64,000 nt of DNA from Acidobacteriota bacterium (GTDB lineage Bacteria; Acidobacteriota; Terriglobia; Bryobacterales; Bryobacteraceae): assembly GCA_018268715.1 (NCBI GenBank), contig JAFDVZ010000007.1, forward strand, positions 310,001 through 374,000, in the 5' to 3' direction. Each line of letters opens with the position of its first letter. Positions within the stretch are counted from its first letter, which is position 1. A model generated the notes under the pieces. The model saw only the letters and a list, made by a program, of their open reading frames with translations. It was not told the DNA's origin and searched no databases. Shown here piece after piece: positions 51,741 to 61,459 of the stretch. The translations under genes were made by a program, and so were the position numbers.

Positions 51741-53558
51741 TCACTGAACGGCGATGTATAACGTCTGCGTCCCTGGCAAGGCTCCGAGTGTAAAGATCAC
51801 CGGCACGGAGTCGCTCGCCGCCACATTCGGCACCTCAACGTTGAACTGATACAAGCCGACCGCGTTTGGCGCGAGCCCGCCGTATTTGACCGCTGCCTCG
51901 TTTTGCCCGAATAGGATATGTAATGTTGCGGCGAGCGTGTTCGTTTGCTGCACAATCTGGCCTGCCGGCGTGTTGGGTGTCACCGATCCAAAGCCAATGC
52001 CGTAGAAGGTGACAATATCCCCTGCTCTTGCGCGGCGTGAGGTCAGGCCGGCAATGGCTCCCGGCGGAAGGACGAAAGTCGCGCCGTCGGAGAACAGCGC
52101 CGCGACGTACTGTTTGCCTCCGATGTTGAACGAGTAGGGTGCGAGCAATCCCGGCTGTGCAGCTTTCACTGTGATCGGGTATCCTGCGCTCGAACCGGCA
52201 GCGGTCGTGACGATCACCGGTTGCGACCCATCGCCGACGTTCGATGGCACCTGGGCATTCACCTGGGTTGGGCTGATGTAATCGATGAATGCGAATTCGC
52301 CGCCGATGGTCACTTTGGTCCCGTCGAGGGATGTGGGTGCGTTTACGCCGTTGAAGTCGGTACCGGTCCATGACCGTGAACTCGCCGCGAGGTTGGCTCC
52401 GTAGATCTCGATCCAGGAGCCCGGCGCGATAGATGTGAAGGCTCCGAACGCGCCTGCGCTGACCACCCCCCCAGACGTGATCGAGGGTGGTGTAGTCAGC
52501 GGCCCGGCCGGTGTCAGGAGACGGACACGCGCGGTGCCGAGGGTGGCGTCTGCAACATAAATGGCACCGCGGCTCCCGAGTGCAATGCCTGCGGGGCGGT
52601 CGAGCATGGCGCTCGTAGCTGGCCCACTGTCACCCGAAAAGCCATGTGTACCCGTGCCTGCGATCGTTGCCGCGACGCCAGTCGGAGTGACAGACCGGAC
52701 CGTAGCTCCCGCAGACTGTGTCACGTAGAGGTTCCCAGAGGCGTCGACCGCGACGTGCCACGGATTATCGATTGCGGCGACGGTCGTGATAGTCCCGTTT
52801 TTCGATATTTTGCGGACCCGATTACCGGCGGATTCGGTGATAAAGATATTTCCAGCCGCGTCGGCGACGACACCGAGCGGGCGGGCTAGCCTAACACCTG
52901 TTGCGCTTCCGCCGTCGCCGGAACCACTGCCACCCCCAGCAATTGTGGTGATCACCCCCGTCGCCGACACTTTCCGCACCAAATTAGTGCCACCCCCATC
53001 GGCCTGGGCGATGTAGAGATTTCCCACACTATCCAAAGCTAATCCATACGGGATGGCCAAGTAGGCTGCGGTGGCTGCTCCTTCGTCGCCCAAATCACAG
53101 CACTGTCCGCCTCCCGCTACCGTGGTGATAATGCCCTTTGTGTCTACTCTCCGAACTCGAAATAAGCCGAAGACGGAATCTGCAATGTAAAGGTTTCCAG
53201 AGAGGTCTACCGCGATAGCAACCGGCGACAGGTCGGCGTCGGTGGCTTGGACACCATCGGCGACGCTGAGGCCTCCTCCAGCGATAGTCGAGATAGTGCC
53301 GGTTGGGTTGACTTTGCGAATCAATTTACCGGCTGCAATGTACAAATTCCCGACTCCATCCAAGGCTACATCGTTGCAGGGATTCGCGAGACCCGCGCCG
53401 ATGGCTGCCGCCCCATCGCCGGTTCCGGTGTAATAGTAGGTGTTCGCGCCGCCAGCTGCCGTGCTGATTGTGTAGCTCTGCGCTCGGCACAATGATGGGA
53501 GGAGAGCAACAGTTGAGCCGATCAGACCGATGAGAGCGCTCTTCTTATACATGTTCAT
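51741..53558 (-). CDS. NHL-repeat protein with Solibacter-type C-terminal domain
   Basis: 605 residues: signal peptide (GSTVALLPSLCRAQ), five or more NHL propeller repeats (ANPCNDVALDGVGNLYIAAG, VAIAVDLSGNLYIAD, HVAVDASGNLYVTQ), then the TIGR03437-like domain with YISPTQVNAQVPSNVGDG and GLYQFNVEVPN. This last domain is abundant in Solibacter and relatives. Exported propeller, probably binding carbohydrate or protein ligands; role unknown. Confidence 0.88.
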   Translation of the reverse strand: MNMYKKSALIGLIGSTVALLPSLCRAQSYTISTAAGGANTYYYTGTGDGAAAIGAGLANPCNDVALDGVGNLYIAAGKLIRKVNPTGTISTIAGGGLSVADGVQATDADLSPVAIAVDLSGNLYIADSVFGLFRVRRVDTKGIITTVAGGGQCCDLGDEGAATAAYLAIPYGLALDSVGNLYIAQADGGGTNLVRKVSATGVITTIAGGGSGSGDGGSATGVRLARPLGVVADAAGNIFITESAGNRVRKISKNGTITTVAAIDNPWHVAVDASGNLYVTQSAGATVRSVTPTGVAATIAGTGTHGFSGDSGPATSAMLDRPAGIALGSRGAIYVADATLGTARVRLLTPAGPLTTPPSITSGGVVSAGAFGAFTSIAPGSWIEIYGANLAASSRSWTGTDFNGVNAPTSLDGTKVTIGGEFAFIDYISPTQVNAQVPSNVGDGSQPVIVTTAAGSSAGYPITVKAAQPGLLAPYSFNIGGKQYVAALFSDGATFVLPPGAIAGLTSRRARAGDIVTFYGIGFGSVTPNTPAGQIVQQTNTLAATLHILFGQNEAAVKYGGLAPNAVGLYQFNVEVPNVAASDSVPVIFTLGALPGTQTLYIAVQ

Positions 53559-53648
53559 TCGGTTCTCCTCGATGGAAACAGGGTTACTCCTATCCTATCC
53601 AACGCTCCGAGATGCCGGATCGATTAGGCTGCTGCTGTTCAGGGCGCC

Positions 53649-54359
53649 TTAGGGTTTGAGCGTGAAAGTTATCTGGTCTTGGGGACTTCCATGATCGGCA
53701 CCCGCATAGGTGAAACTTGCGATCGTAATCGAGTTCCCTGTTTGGCTAACACCGATTAAGCTCCCCGGCAACCAGTAGTATGAATGTCCGCACGAACTTC
53801 CAATACCGCCGGCAACGCCATAGGACCAACTCGTTGAAGTAATGCCCACTCCCTTGAGCCTTGATGCAACCGGCGTGTTCGACAGTGGTCCAACGTACCA
53901 GGTTGCGCTACTTGGGTATGTGCATGCGTCGGCGCCGGTTGTCGAGGTCAGGGACCATGTAGTAGCGCCGCCATCGGTAACACCTGGACCGCTGACCGTG
54001 ACGATGGACTTCCCATTCAAAACTGAACTCGGTCCAATGTATGTACCGGCCCTGAAGGAGGATGACAACAGCGTCGGTGCCGCGACAACCTGCGGATACC
54101 CGGATGAGAGGGTCAGGTTGCCGTTGGAATCCACGTTGAATTGCATAGTCACGTTTAGATATATGGTGATACCTGCAGTGGGGATGGTCACTGGGACATT
54201 AGCAGCGGTGATAGTATTGCCGGAACCCGTCAGTGTAGAACGCTCGAAGAAGGCTTGTGTGGACTGGGCGCTGGCGATTACCGTCACGGCGGCGAAGACC
54301 AGGATCATTGAGGTGAGTCGCACGACGAGACAATGAAGAGTATTCCAGAATACAGTCAT
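53649..54359 (-). CDS. Secreted hypothetical protein
   Basis: 236 residues from ATG 54359, with AGGAGG eight bases upstream. A signal peptide (VVRLTSMILVFAAVTVIASAQ) precedes a beta-rich body with ITIYLNVTMQFNVDSNGNLT and repeated Ser/Thr-Gly segments. No recognisable family. It follows the NHL protein in the same strand but with a 90-base gap. Confidence 0.6.
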   Translation of the reverse strand: MTVFWNTLHCLVVRLTSMILVFAAVTVIASAQSTQAFFERSTLTGSGNTITAANVPVTIPTAGITIYLNVTMQFNVDSNGNLTLSSGYPQVVAAPTLLSSSFRAGTYIGPSSVLNGKSIVTVSGPGVTDGGATTWSLTSTTGADACTYPSSATWYVGPLSNTPVASRLKGVGITSTSWSYGVAGGIGSSCGHSYYWLPGSLIGVSQTGNSITIASFTYAGADHGSPQDQITFTLKP

Positions 54360-55088
54360 CTGCCAATCCTCCTGATGCTTGAAGCGCCCCGACTCTAACA
54401 CCGCCCTGGATCAGAAGTCAAGGGAGAATATCTTTTTCGGTCTTGGCTCTGTCGTTCCAGGTAAAGTCAGTCACCGAATCTACAAAGCGGGTCGCAGATC
54501 CGCAATAACATCGGAAGTCGCAAACCGAGGAGATTATGGTTGCATACTCTGGCTTAGATCTTCGGACGTTCTGGGCCTGAAGCCGAGAACTTATCGCGCC
54601 ACGATCACTTATTGTGGGAGCCGAGATCCTTGTTATCCCCTGACTAATTCGAACTGGTGAACCGTCCCGGTCATAACGTTATGTCGCACAGATCCAGGTC
54701 CGGATCCGCCTCCGGCTCACCCCGCCAAACTCGCACAACCGCCCTCAAACGCACAGGCGTGCTTGGCCACGACGCCGTCCGAGTCACGCCCGGAGGCTAG
54801 CTGGGACAGATTGTCACATTCGCACCCTCCACCGTGGAGCCGTAAGCCGCGGCTCGAGGAACGAAGATCCGTGTGCTGTATATCCTCCAACGCTCACTTG
54901 CTTGGCAGCGATGGGCGAAGTTCACGGCATCGTCGGGCGCCCCCGCTCGCACGGAAGATCGTCCGGGGCTGGAGCGCGGTGGAGCGCGTCGGCGGCATCG
55001 CGCGAATCCACGCAGGGAAAGGGGTGTGGGTGAGGCGCCGAAGTGGCATGTCCAGCTAGCGCTACTCTCGGAACCCTATGGGATGCGC
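54360..55088. other. Gene-free stretch
   Basis: I find no convincing gene in these 729 bases. Short frames on both strands lack recognisable motifs and ribosome binding sites. Together with the adjacent broken parE it looks like eroded accessory DNA. Confidence 0.5.
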
Positions 55089-55396
55089 CTATTTCACGCG
55101 CTGTTGGAAGAATGAGTCGAGTTGGCGAGCGCCGTGAACGATGGCCAAGATTTCCAGCGGGTTCGTGTCTTCGCGGTACGCGATAACACAGGAATAGGGT
55201 CCAGAGCCGGCAGCGTGAATCCGCCAAGTCTTCCCGATGATGGCCCATACCGGCGCCTGCGCCAGCCGCGTGCAAGCATCGTACAATTGCGCGATAATTC
55301 GGTCGCGCTCTCGATGCTATCGTCCGCGATGTAGTTCCAAATTTCGAGAAGGTCCGCACGAGCCTCCGGTGTGACAACGAATCGAGTCCGGGTCAC
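55089..55396 (-). pseudogene. parE: Broken ParE toxin
   Basis: GTG 55396 overlaps the parD stop (GTGA). The frame reads TRTRFVVTPEARADLLEIWN and YIADDSIESATEL, the ParE N-terminus. The continuation LYDACTRLAQAP is in a second frame, GMGHHREDLADSRCRLWT in a third, and PYSCVIAYREDTNPLEILAI plus VHGARQLDSFF back in the second. At least three frame changes occur, so no functional toxin is made. Confidence 0.8.
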
Positions 55397-55680
55397 TTGG
55401 CATTTTCCGCACTGCGCCGGGCGCTCCACTGCCGGATCTCTTCGAAAACTGCGTCCCCGTCCATGAGTTCGCCGCGGTCGGCTTGCTCCATGCCGCGCCG
55501 CAACTTGGCCCGCAATTCTTCGAGAGCCGCCTCTCTGGCCTGCTCGCGTTCTTCGAGCAACCGAAGCCCTTCGCGAATGACCTCACTCGCGGTCTGATAG
55601 CGTCCCGAAACGACGCGGGATTGCACAAACCGCTCGAGTTCCGGGGTGAGGGAAACATTCAGGGTGGTGCGGATCGGCAT
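55393..55680 (-). CDS. parD: ParD-type antitoxin
   Basis: 95 residues: IRTTLNVSLTPELERFVQSR is the ribbon-helix-helix DNA-binding N-terminus, and SGRYQTASEVIREGLRLLEE the second part, followed by a charged C-terminal tail that binds the toxin. It seems intact while its partner parE is broken. It would autoregulate its own promoter and may retain cross-neutralising activity. Confidence 0.87.
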   Translation of the reverse strand: MPIRTTLNVSLTPELERFVQSRVVSGRYQTASEVIREGLRLLEEREQAREAALEELRAKLRRGMEQADRGELMDGDAVFEEIRQWSARRSAENAK

Positions 55681-55891
55681 ACTTCACCTTGCCATTTTTC
55701 GGATACTGTGTCGATTTGTGACACAGCCGGCCCGATCCTCGATTGCTTTTGAACCGGCATGATCGCGCTCTCAACGGAGGACGCAAACGGCTACCGTGGT
55801 GAGCGGGAATGCCTGGCCGGGGTTGGTCACGCCTCGGGTCGGGCGCCCGATTGCCGCCTGCAAACGGTGGGCATATACTCGTGGTTCCTTT

Positions 55892-57076
55892 ATGACGGAA
55901 CGTTTGTGGCGAGGTTGCCTGACCCGGCGCGGGGCGGTGCGCGCCGTGGCGGGGTTTCTGGCGGGATCCCCCCTTGTCCGGGCGCAACAGGATCCCTTTC
56001 GCGATCATAGCCGCGTCCCCGGGCTTGGAGAACTGAAGACTACCTTCGACTTTGAGCCCGTCGCCTATGCGAAGCTGCCGCGCTATACCTACGACTACAC
56101 GAGCTATGGCGCCGATGGCGAGTTTACGCTGCGGCGAAATCGCGAGGCTTTCGATTGGGTGGACCTTGCCCCGCGCTCCCTGGCGGCCGGCGGACGGCCG
56201 GTTTCCACTGGCGTCGAGGTGCTGGGGACACGGCTCGAATATCCCATCATGGTCGCGCCTAGCGCGGCCCATGCGGCGCTCCATCCGGAGGCCGAGGTTG
56301 CGACTTGCGCCGGGTGCGCCGCCGCCTCCAACACCGTGCTGATTTCGAGCGGCGTCGCGAGCCTGAGCTTCGACAAGATCGCCGCTTCGACCAAGGCGCC
56401 GCTTTGGTATCAGCTCTACCCGAGCCGGAACATGGACGATAATCGCAAACTACTGGACGTGGTCCAGTCGTCGGGCGCCAAGGCCATCGTTGTCACCGTC
56501 GATCAGCAGGCGCCGGTGTTCGAGCGGATTCAACACGACCGTAACCTGCAACGGCCGCCGGGGGGCGGCGGCGGACGTCCCGCGGCGGGGCTCAATCTCT
56601 ATGGGGTTTCGGACCGGCGGCTCTGGTATGAGTGGAAGATGTTCGATGAGCTGCGCGCGTTTGTGCGCCTGCCCATCCTCATCAAGGGTGTGATGACGGC
56701 GGAGGACGCGCGGCTGGCCGTGGAGCACGGGCTCAATGGCGTGTATGTGTCGAACCACGGGGGGCGGTCGGTGGACTACGAGGAGTCGCCGCTAGAGGTT
56801 CTGCCTGAAGTGGTGGACGCCGTGAAGGGGCGCGTGCCGGTGCTGGTGGACGGCGGTTTCCGGCGCGGCGCCGATATTCTGAAAGCCTTGGCGCTGGGGG
56901 CGGCGGCGGTGGCGGTGTGCCGTCCGCAACGATGGGGGCTCGCGGCCTATGGCGGCGCCGGCGTACAACGTGTGTTCGAGATTCTCCAGGCCGAGTTCCG
57001 GCTGGCGATGGCGGCGACGGGCCGGACCTCCATCGCCTCCATCGATGGCAGCATCGTGAGGACCTACTTCCCATGA
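55892..57076 (+). CDS. FMN-dependent alpha-hydroxy acid dehydrogenase/oxidase
   Basis: 394 residues from ATG 55892; an in-frame extension upstream lacks support. N-terminal export-like segment (CLTRRGAVRAVAGFLAGSPL). Lactate/glycolate oxidase fold: VAPSAAHAALHPEAEVATC, WYQLYPSRNMDD, IVVTVDQQAP, LPILIKGVMT, and the active site YVSNHGGRSVDY with catalytic His (about 289) and Arg, then VLVDGGFRRGADILKALALG for FMN phosphate. The next gene starts on its stop codon (ATGA) and is a paralogue. Confidence 0.88.
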   Translation: MTERLWRGCLTRRGAVRAVAGFLAGSPLVRAQQDPFRDHSRVPGLGELKTTFDFEPVAYAKLPRYTYDYTSYGADGEFTLRRNREAFDWVDLAPRSLAAGGRPVSTGVEVLGTRLEYPIMVAPSAAHAALHPEAEVATCAGCAAASNTVLISSGVASLSFDKIAASTKAPLWYQLYPSRNMDDNRKLLDVVQSSGAKAIVVTVDQQAPVFERIQHDRNLQRPPGGGGGRPAAGLNLYGVSDRRLWYEWKMFDELRAFVRLPILIKGVMTAEDARLAVEHGLNGVYVSNHGGRSVDYEESPLEVLPEVVDAVKGRVPVLVDGGFRRGADILKALALGAAAVAVCRPQRWGLAAYGGAGVQRVFEILQAEFRLAMAATGRTSIASIDGSIVRTYFP

Positions 57077-58101
57077 ACCGCTGGACACGACAGGCCGCCG
57101 CACGGTTGGCGGCGTGGTTTGGGGCGGCGCCGTTGCTCGACGCGCAGCAGCCTACGCTGATCGGGGAGCCGCCGGGACGCATCGCGCCGGCGGGCGAACT
57201 GGTGAATACCTACGAGTTCGCGGCGATGGCCGAACGCAGGATCGGCGCCGCGACGTTCGGTCTGGTGGCCGACGGCGAGCGCGGCGGATTCGACCGCATT
57301 ACCCTGCGGCCCCGCATGATGGTGAATGCGCAGGGGCTGGACCTGACGACGGAACTGTTCGGCGAGCGGATGTTTGCCCCCATCCTGGCGGGGCCGGTGG
57401 CGGGACTGGCCCGGTTTCACGCCGAGGGCGATCGCGCGATGGCGCAGGGCGCGGCGGCCGCGCAGACGACGCTGGTGGTGAGCTCGCGGTCGAGCGTTCG
57501 GTTCGAGGAGATTGCGGCCCAGACCAAAGGCTCGCTGTGGTTGCAGGTGTATCCGGAACCCGACGCCGCGGCGGTGCGGGCGCGGGTGGACAGGGCCGTG
57601 GCGGCGGGGTGCAAGGCGGTTTGCGTGACGGTGGGCGGCCCCGAGGCCGGTGGGGCGGATTGGAAGGGGCTGGCGGCGCTGCGGCAGGCGTTGGGACGCA
57701 CGCCCGTTTTGCTGAAGGGCGTGATGACTCCCGAAGATGCGCGCGAGGCGGCGGCGAACGGGTTTTCGGGCGTCGTCGTGTCGAATCCGGGGCGGCTACA
57801 GGGCACGGCGCAGGCGATCGATGTGCTGCCTGCGGTGGCCGATGGGATTGGCGGGAAAATCCCGATCCTGATCGACGGCGGATTCCGGCGGGGCACCGAT
57901 GTTTTGAAGGCGCTGGCGCTGGGGGCTCGCGCGGTGCTGGCGGCGCGGCCGGCGGTGTGGGGGCTGGCGGCTTATGGCGCTCCCGGAGTGGAGACGCTAT
58001 TCCGGCTGCTGCAGAATGAACTGGCGCGCAATATGGCGATGTGCGGGAAGGTGACGCTGGCGGATCTCGACCGGAGCCTGGTCAGGATTCATCGGCGATG
58101 A
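57073..58101 (+). CDS. Paralogous FMN oxidase-like protein lacking the catalytic His
   Basis: 342 residues with the same fold as the upstream protein: LRPRMMVNAQGLDLTTELFG, FAPILAGPVAGLARF, LWLQVYPEPDAA, VLLKGVMTPEDA and ILIDGGFRRGTDVLKALALG (FMN phosphate). However, the active-site motif SNHGG is replaced by VVVSNPGRLQG: Pro (about 239) sits where the catalytic His belongs. It may be a non-catalytic partner or a changed activity. ATGA-coupled to the first copy. N-terminus has a hydrophobic export-like segment. It overlaps the convergent gene by 20 bases. Confidence 0.82.
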   Translation: MNRWTRQAAARLAAWFGAAPLLDAQQPTLIGEPPGRIAPAGELVNTYEFAAMAERRIGAATFGLVADGERGGFDRITLRPRMMVNAQGLDLTTELFGERMFAPILAGPVAGLARFHAEGDRAMAQGAAAAQTTLVVSSRSSVRFEEIAAQTKGSLWLQVYPEPDAAAVRARVDRAVAAGCKAVCVTVGGPEAGGADWKGLAALRQALGRTPVLLKGVMTPEDAREAAANGFSGVVVSNPGRLQGTAQAIDVLPAVADGIGGKIPILIDGGFRRGTDVLKALALGARAVLAARPAVWGLAAYGAPGVETLFRLLQNELARNMAMCGKVTLADLDRSLVRIHRR

Positions 58102-59239
58102 AGGCCACCGATCCGCCAACCCATTCCATGCCCTTGTTGTGATCGACGCCCATCATCTTGCCGCGGCCCATGCGGACGATGGTGGCGACGGCGCGCGGGC
58201 TGTCGTCGGGACGCCAGATGTACATGATGCGGATCTCGGCCTTGGTGGGGCCGTGCGGCGTTTCGATCAACGGCGCGAAGTTGACGCGTTCCTGGAGGAT
58301 GTATTCGGCGGGATTGGCCACGCTTTCCACCTCCTGGCGCGTGGGGCCCACGGAGACGCCCAGGCCGGCGAAGGAGTAGAGCGGCTTCAGGACCCAGTTT
58401 TCCAGGTCGTCCGGGATGCGGCTGACCTGATCGAGAAACAACGTCTTCGGCACGGACGGGTGTTTCAGGAATGGGATAGAGAATTTGCTGACCCGGAAGT
58501 ACCAGTTCGGGTGGCCGGCCCATTCGACGTCTAACTCGTCGGTGAAGGAGAAATCGAGTTGGACGTTCTTGCGGTCTAACTCGTCGGAGATGGCGCGGTT
58601 GTAGATGCGCTCGATGGGGCCGTCGGGGCCGAACAACTTATCGCCGTGTTTGCGGATGTCGCGGATGTTGACGATGCGGATGCCGAGTTGGCGGGCGGTG
58701 ACCAGGAAATCGGCGAGGGTCTTTTGCTCGTAGGGGTCGATTTCGACGAGAGCCACTTCGTGGGGGGCGCGATCGCCCAGTACGGCGGAGCGGAACAGGG
58801 ACCAGTAGTCATCGACCAACAGTCCGCGCAGGGCGGGGTCGAGACCGTATATCTCGCGGTGGGCGTCGACCAGGTAGGGCTGGTAACCGTAGAGGGACGG
58901 GAAGCCCTGGATTTCGACTAACTTCGGTTCGAGGTCGGCGGTGAGTCCGAAGTCGACCTGGATGAATAGCGGGTGGCTGTCTTCGTTCGGAGCCCAGTAG
59001 CGGGCGGGCAGGGCGGCGTCGGAACGCTTGCGATAGGCGGGGTCGTCGATCAGTTGGCGGATCAGATCCTCGCCGTCCTGGACCATGCGGTCCATGAGGG
59101 CGCGGCCGATGAATACTGGCGTTTCCGAGTGGCGGAAGTGGACGCCGGTTCCGGTTTCGCGTTCGAGGCGCGCGAGCAGGGCGGCGTATTGATCCGGTGT
59201 GTAGCTCGAGTTGAACCGCTGGCGGAGTTCGGGGAGCAT
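58082..59239 (-). CDS. ATP-grasp-like ligase, unassigned substrate
   Basis: 385 residues from ATG 59239, four bases after the aminopeptidase stop. ATP-grasp features include ENWVLKPLYSFAGLGVSVGP (glycine-rich loop and Lys) and YILQERVNFAP followed by KAEIRIMYIW (acidic metal ligands). A ligase for carboxylate-amine condensation is likely. Together with a carboxylate-amine ligase and a peptidase it forms a three-gene operon. No exact family is recognised. Confidence 0.65.
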   Translation of the reverse strand: MLPELRQRFNSSYTPDQYAALLARLERETGTGVHFRHSETPVFIGRALMDRMVQDGEDLIRQLIDDPAYRKRSDAALPARYWAPNEDSHPLFIQVDFGLTADLEPKLVEIQGFPSLYGYQPYLVDAHREIYGLDPALRGLLVDDYWSLFRSAVLGDRAPHEVALVEIDPYEQKTLADFLVTARQLGIRIVNIRDIRKHGDKLFGPDGPIERIYNRAISDELDRKNVQLDFSFTDELDVEWAGHPNWYFRVSKFSIPFLKHPSVPKTLFLDQVSRIPDDLENWVLKPLYSFAGLGVSVGPTRQEVESVANPAEYILQERVNFAPLIETPHGPTKAEIRIMYIWRPDDSPRAVATIVRMGRGKMMGVDHNKGMEWVGGSVAFIADES

Positions 59240-59243
59240 GGGC

Positions 59244-60260
59244 TCAGATGAGGAACCGGCCGGCCTGCATGATCTGGCGGTTGTCGGCCCAGATGTCGAA
59301 CTCACGGCCGACTACATCGATGTGCGTGGACGAGTACCAGGGCGCGCCGGTGTGATGGCCGTAGGGGTTGCCGAAGGCGATGTGGACGCCGGGGATCTTT
59401 TCGTCCTGGAGGATGTTGCCGATTACGTCCTTGAGCGCGAGGTTGGTGCCGATGGCGAATTCGCCGACACGGTCGCTATTTTCGTCGGTGTGGGTGTAGC
59501 GCCAGAACTCGTCTTCCAACTCGCGGTTGTCGCTGTGGGCTTCGGTGAGGCGGTTGCCCTTGATGTGGATGGTGAGCGGCGAGGCTTGGAGACGGCCGTA
59601 CTTGGCGCAGAGATAGTCGCCGACGACGCCATCGATGACGAACGTGCCGTTGACTTCGCCGGGGCTGGTGAAGATTTCGCCGCCGGGCAGGTTGCCCCAC
59701 TTGTTGGGGCTGATGATGCCGCTGGTTTTGATCCAACGGTAATCGGGGTTCATGTCGGCGGAGATGTCGGTGCCGCGGGGGGTGACGGCGCGGATGACGC
59801 GGGCCTTGGAAGCGATGTCGAAGACGCGGATGGAGAGGTCGTCCACCTGTTCGAAGTCGGCGCGCATGCCTTCGAGCATGATGCGCTTTTCGATGTTGAC
59901 CATGTGGCCGTGGCGCATCTTGCGGCGGTTGACGACGTCGGTCATCTGCATGCGGGTCTTGAGCTCGTTCATCTGCGCCTGGACGGCGTAGATGCTGACC
60001 TGGCTCGACTCCATGTCGTCGAGGACGGCGGCCGGCATGTCGGTGAGCGGGCGCGGGGCGAGGTCTTCGAGCACGAAGGCGCGGTAGGGCGAGCCCACCT
60101 GTTCGATTTCGTGGGCGATGCTGGCGGCGATTTCGCGGCAGGCGAGGTCGGTGATGAGAGTCACCTTTTCGCCGGGCTGGACGCGGAGGCAGGTGCGGAT
60201 GGCGTTGCGGGCGCCCTGGCTCAGTTCGGGATCGAAGGGGATGGCGCGGAGGTCGGTCAT
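59244..60260 (-). CDS. M29-like metalloaminopeptidase family protein
   Basis: 338 residues. ATG 60260 overlaps the carboxylate-amine ligase stop (TGATG). The features LRVQPGEKVTLITD, RIMLEGMRADFEQVDDL, GEVNGTFVIDGVVGDYL, VGEFAIGTNLAL and HIAFGNPYGHH resemble the thermophilic aminopeptidase M29 group (Glu/His metal ligands in the last two). Lies between two ligase-type genes. May trim or recycle the small peptide they make; inference. Confidence 0.75.
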   Translation of the reverse strand: MTDLRAIPFDPELSQGARNAIRTCLRVQPGEKVTLITDLACREIAASIAHEIEQVGSPYRAFVLEDLAPRPLTDMPAAVLDDMESSQVSIYAVQAQMNELKTRMQMTDVVNRRKMRHGHMVNIEKRIMLEGMRADFEQVDDLSIRVFDIASKARVIRAVTPRGTDISADMNPDYRWIKTSGIISPNKWGNLPGGEIFTSPGEVNGTFVIDGVVGDYLCAKYGRLQASPLTIHIKGNRLTEAHSDNRELEDEFWRYTHTDENSDRVGEFAIGTNLALKDVIGNILQDEKIPGVHIAFGNPYGHHTGAPWYSSTHIDVVGREFDIWADNRQIMQAGRFLI

Positions 60261-61390
60261 CAGGCGGTCATGACCTCCGTTTCGTCGAACACCGATTGTT
60301 TGGTCTCTTCGATGATGTAATCCACTACCTGCTTCAAGTCTCCTGTTTCGCGGAACACGCGCAACTGACGGTCGGCGCCGGAGCCGTGTTCGAGAATTCT
60401 TCGGATGTAGTTGATTTCTTCGCGCGAGCCGAGTTCATCGACGACGTCGTCGATGATGGCGAAGTATTCGTCCATGAGGTCGCGCAGGGGGACTTCCACC
60501 TGTTTGCCGAAGTCGATGAGGCGGCCTTCGAGACCGTAGCGGGCGGCGCGCCACTTGTTTTCCATGAGCAGGCTGCGGCGATAGAGGCGGAAGCCGGTGT
60601 TGGCGGCGTGCAGCTTGTACAGCTTGGCGACGGTGGCCTGGATGAGCGCGGCGATGGCGATGGTCTCGTCGAGGCGCATGGGGATGTCGCACATGCGGAA
60701 TTCGAGGGTGGGGAAGTGCGGGTGGGGGCGGATGTCCCACCAGATCTTCTTGGCGTTGTCGATGCAGTGGGTCTTGACGAGTAAATCGATGTAGTTTTTG
60801 TACTCGCCGTGGCTGGGGAAGAAGTCGGGCAGGTTGGTGCGGGGGAACTTATCGAACACCTTGCAGCGGTAGGATTTGAGGCCGGTGTCCATGCCGAGCC
60901 AGAAGGGCGAGTTGGTGGACAGGGCCAGGATGTGGGGCACGAAGTAGCGGGCCGCGTTCATGATGTGGATCTGGGTTTCGCGGTCCTCGATGCCGATGTG
61001 GACGTGCAGGCCGAAGATCAGGTTGGCGCGGGCGACGATCTTCATATCCTCGACGATGGTTTCGTAGCGGGGGTCGGGGTAGATCTGCTGAGTGCGCCAG
61101 TCGGAGAAGGGGTGGGTGCCGGCGGCGGCGACGCGGAGGCCGTTTTCGTGGGCCAGGTTGATGATGGACCGGCGGAGGTTGCGGAGGTCGCGGCGGGCTT
61201 CCTGGATGTCGCGGCAGACGCCGGTGCCGACCTCAACGACGGATTGGTGCATTTCCGCCTTGACCGCTTCGGCCAGACGGGTTTTGCCCTTGCTGATGAT
61301 TTCGGCGTCGATGTGGGATCGCAGTTCCCGGGTGACGGGATCGATGGTCTGGTATTCCTCTTCGATGCCGATGCTGAAAGACGGAGTCAT
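60260..61390 (-). CDS. Carboxylate-amine ligase (glutamate-cysteine ligase GCS2, YbdK type)
   Basis: 376 residues from ATG 61390 (AGGGGG upstream; the open frame continues far upstream but is antisense to another gene). SIGIEEEYQTIDPVTRELRS, HQSVVEVGTGVC, AGTHPFSDW, GLHVHIGIED and LEFRMCDIPM are GCS2 signatures (glutamate-binding and metal-binding). Catalyses ATP-dependent amide bond formation. First gene of the operon with the aminopeptidase and ATP-grasp genes. Confidence 0.9.
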   Translation of the reverse strand: MTPSFSIGIEEEYQTIDPVTRELRSHIDAEIISKGKTRLAEAVKAEMHQSVVEVGTGVCRDIQEARRDLRNLRRSIINLAHENGLRVAAAGTHPFSDWRTQQIYPDPRYETIVEDMKIVARANLIFGLHVHIGIEDRETQIHIMNAARYFVPHILALSTNSPFWLGMDTGLKSYRCKVFDKFPRTNLPDFFPSHGEYKNYIDLLVKTHCIDNAKKIWWDIRPHPHFPTLEFRMCDIPMRLDETIAIAALIQATVAKLYKLHAANTGFRLYRRSLLMENKWRAARYGLEGRLIDFGKQVEVPLRDLMDEYFAIIDDVVDELGSREEINYIRRILEHGSGADRQLRVFRETGDLKQVVDYIIEETKQSVFDETEVMTA

Positions 61391-61459
61391 AGCGCGCGCC
61401 CCCTGAGACATCATTATCGCCGGTCGGCGGGATTGGAGTAGGCGAAGGGCGGCGATATT

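Noticed and set aside
54379-55115. Several short frames in the eroded stretch before parE
   Set aside because: No motifs, and composition suggests shadow reading.
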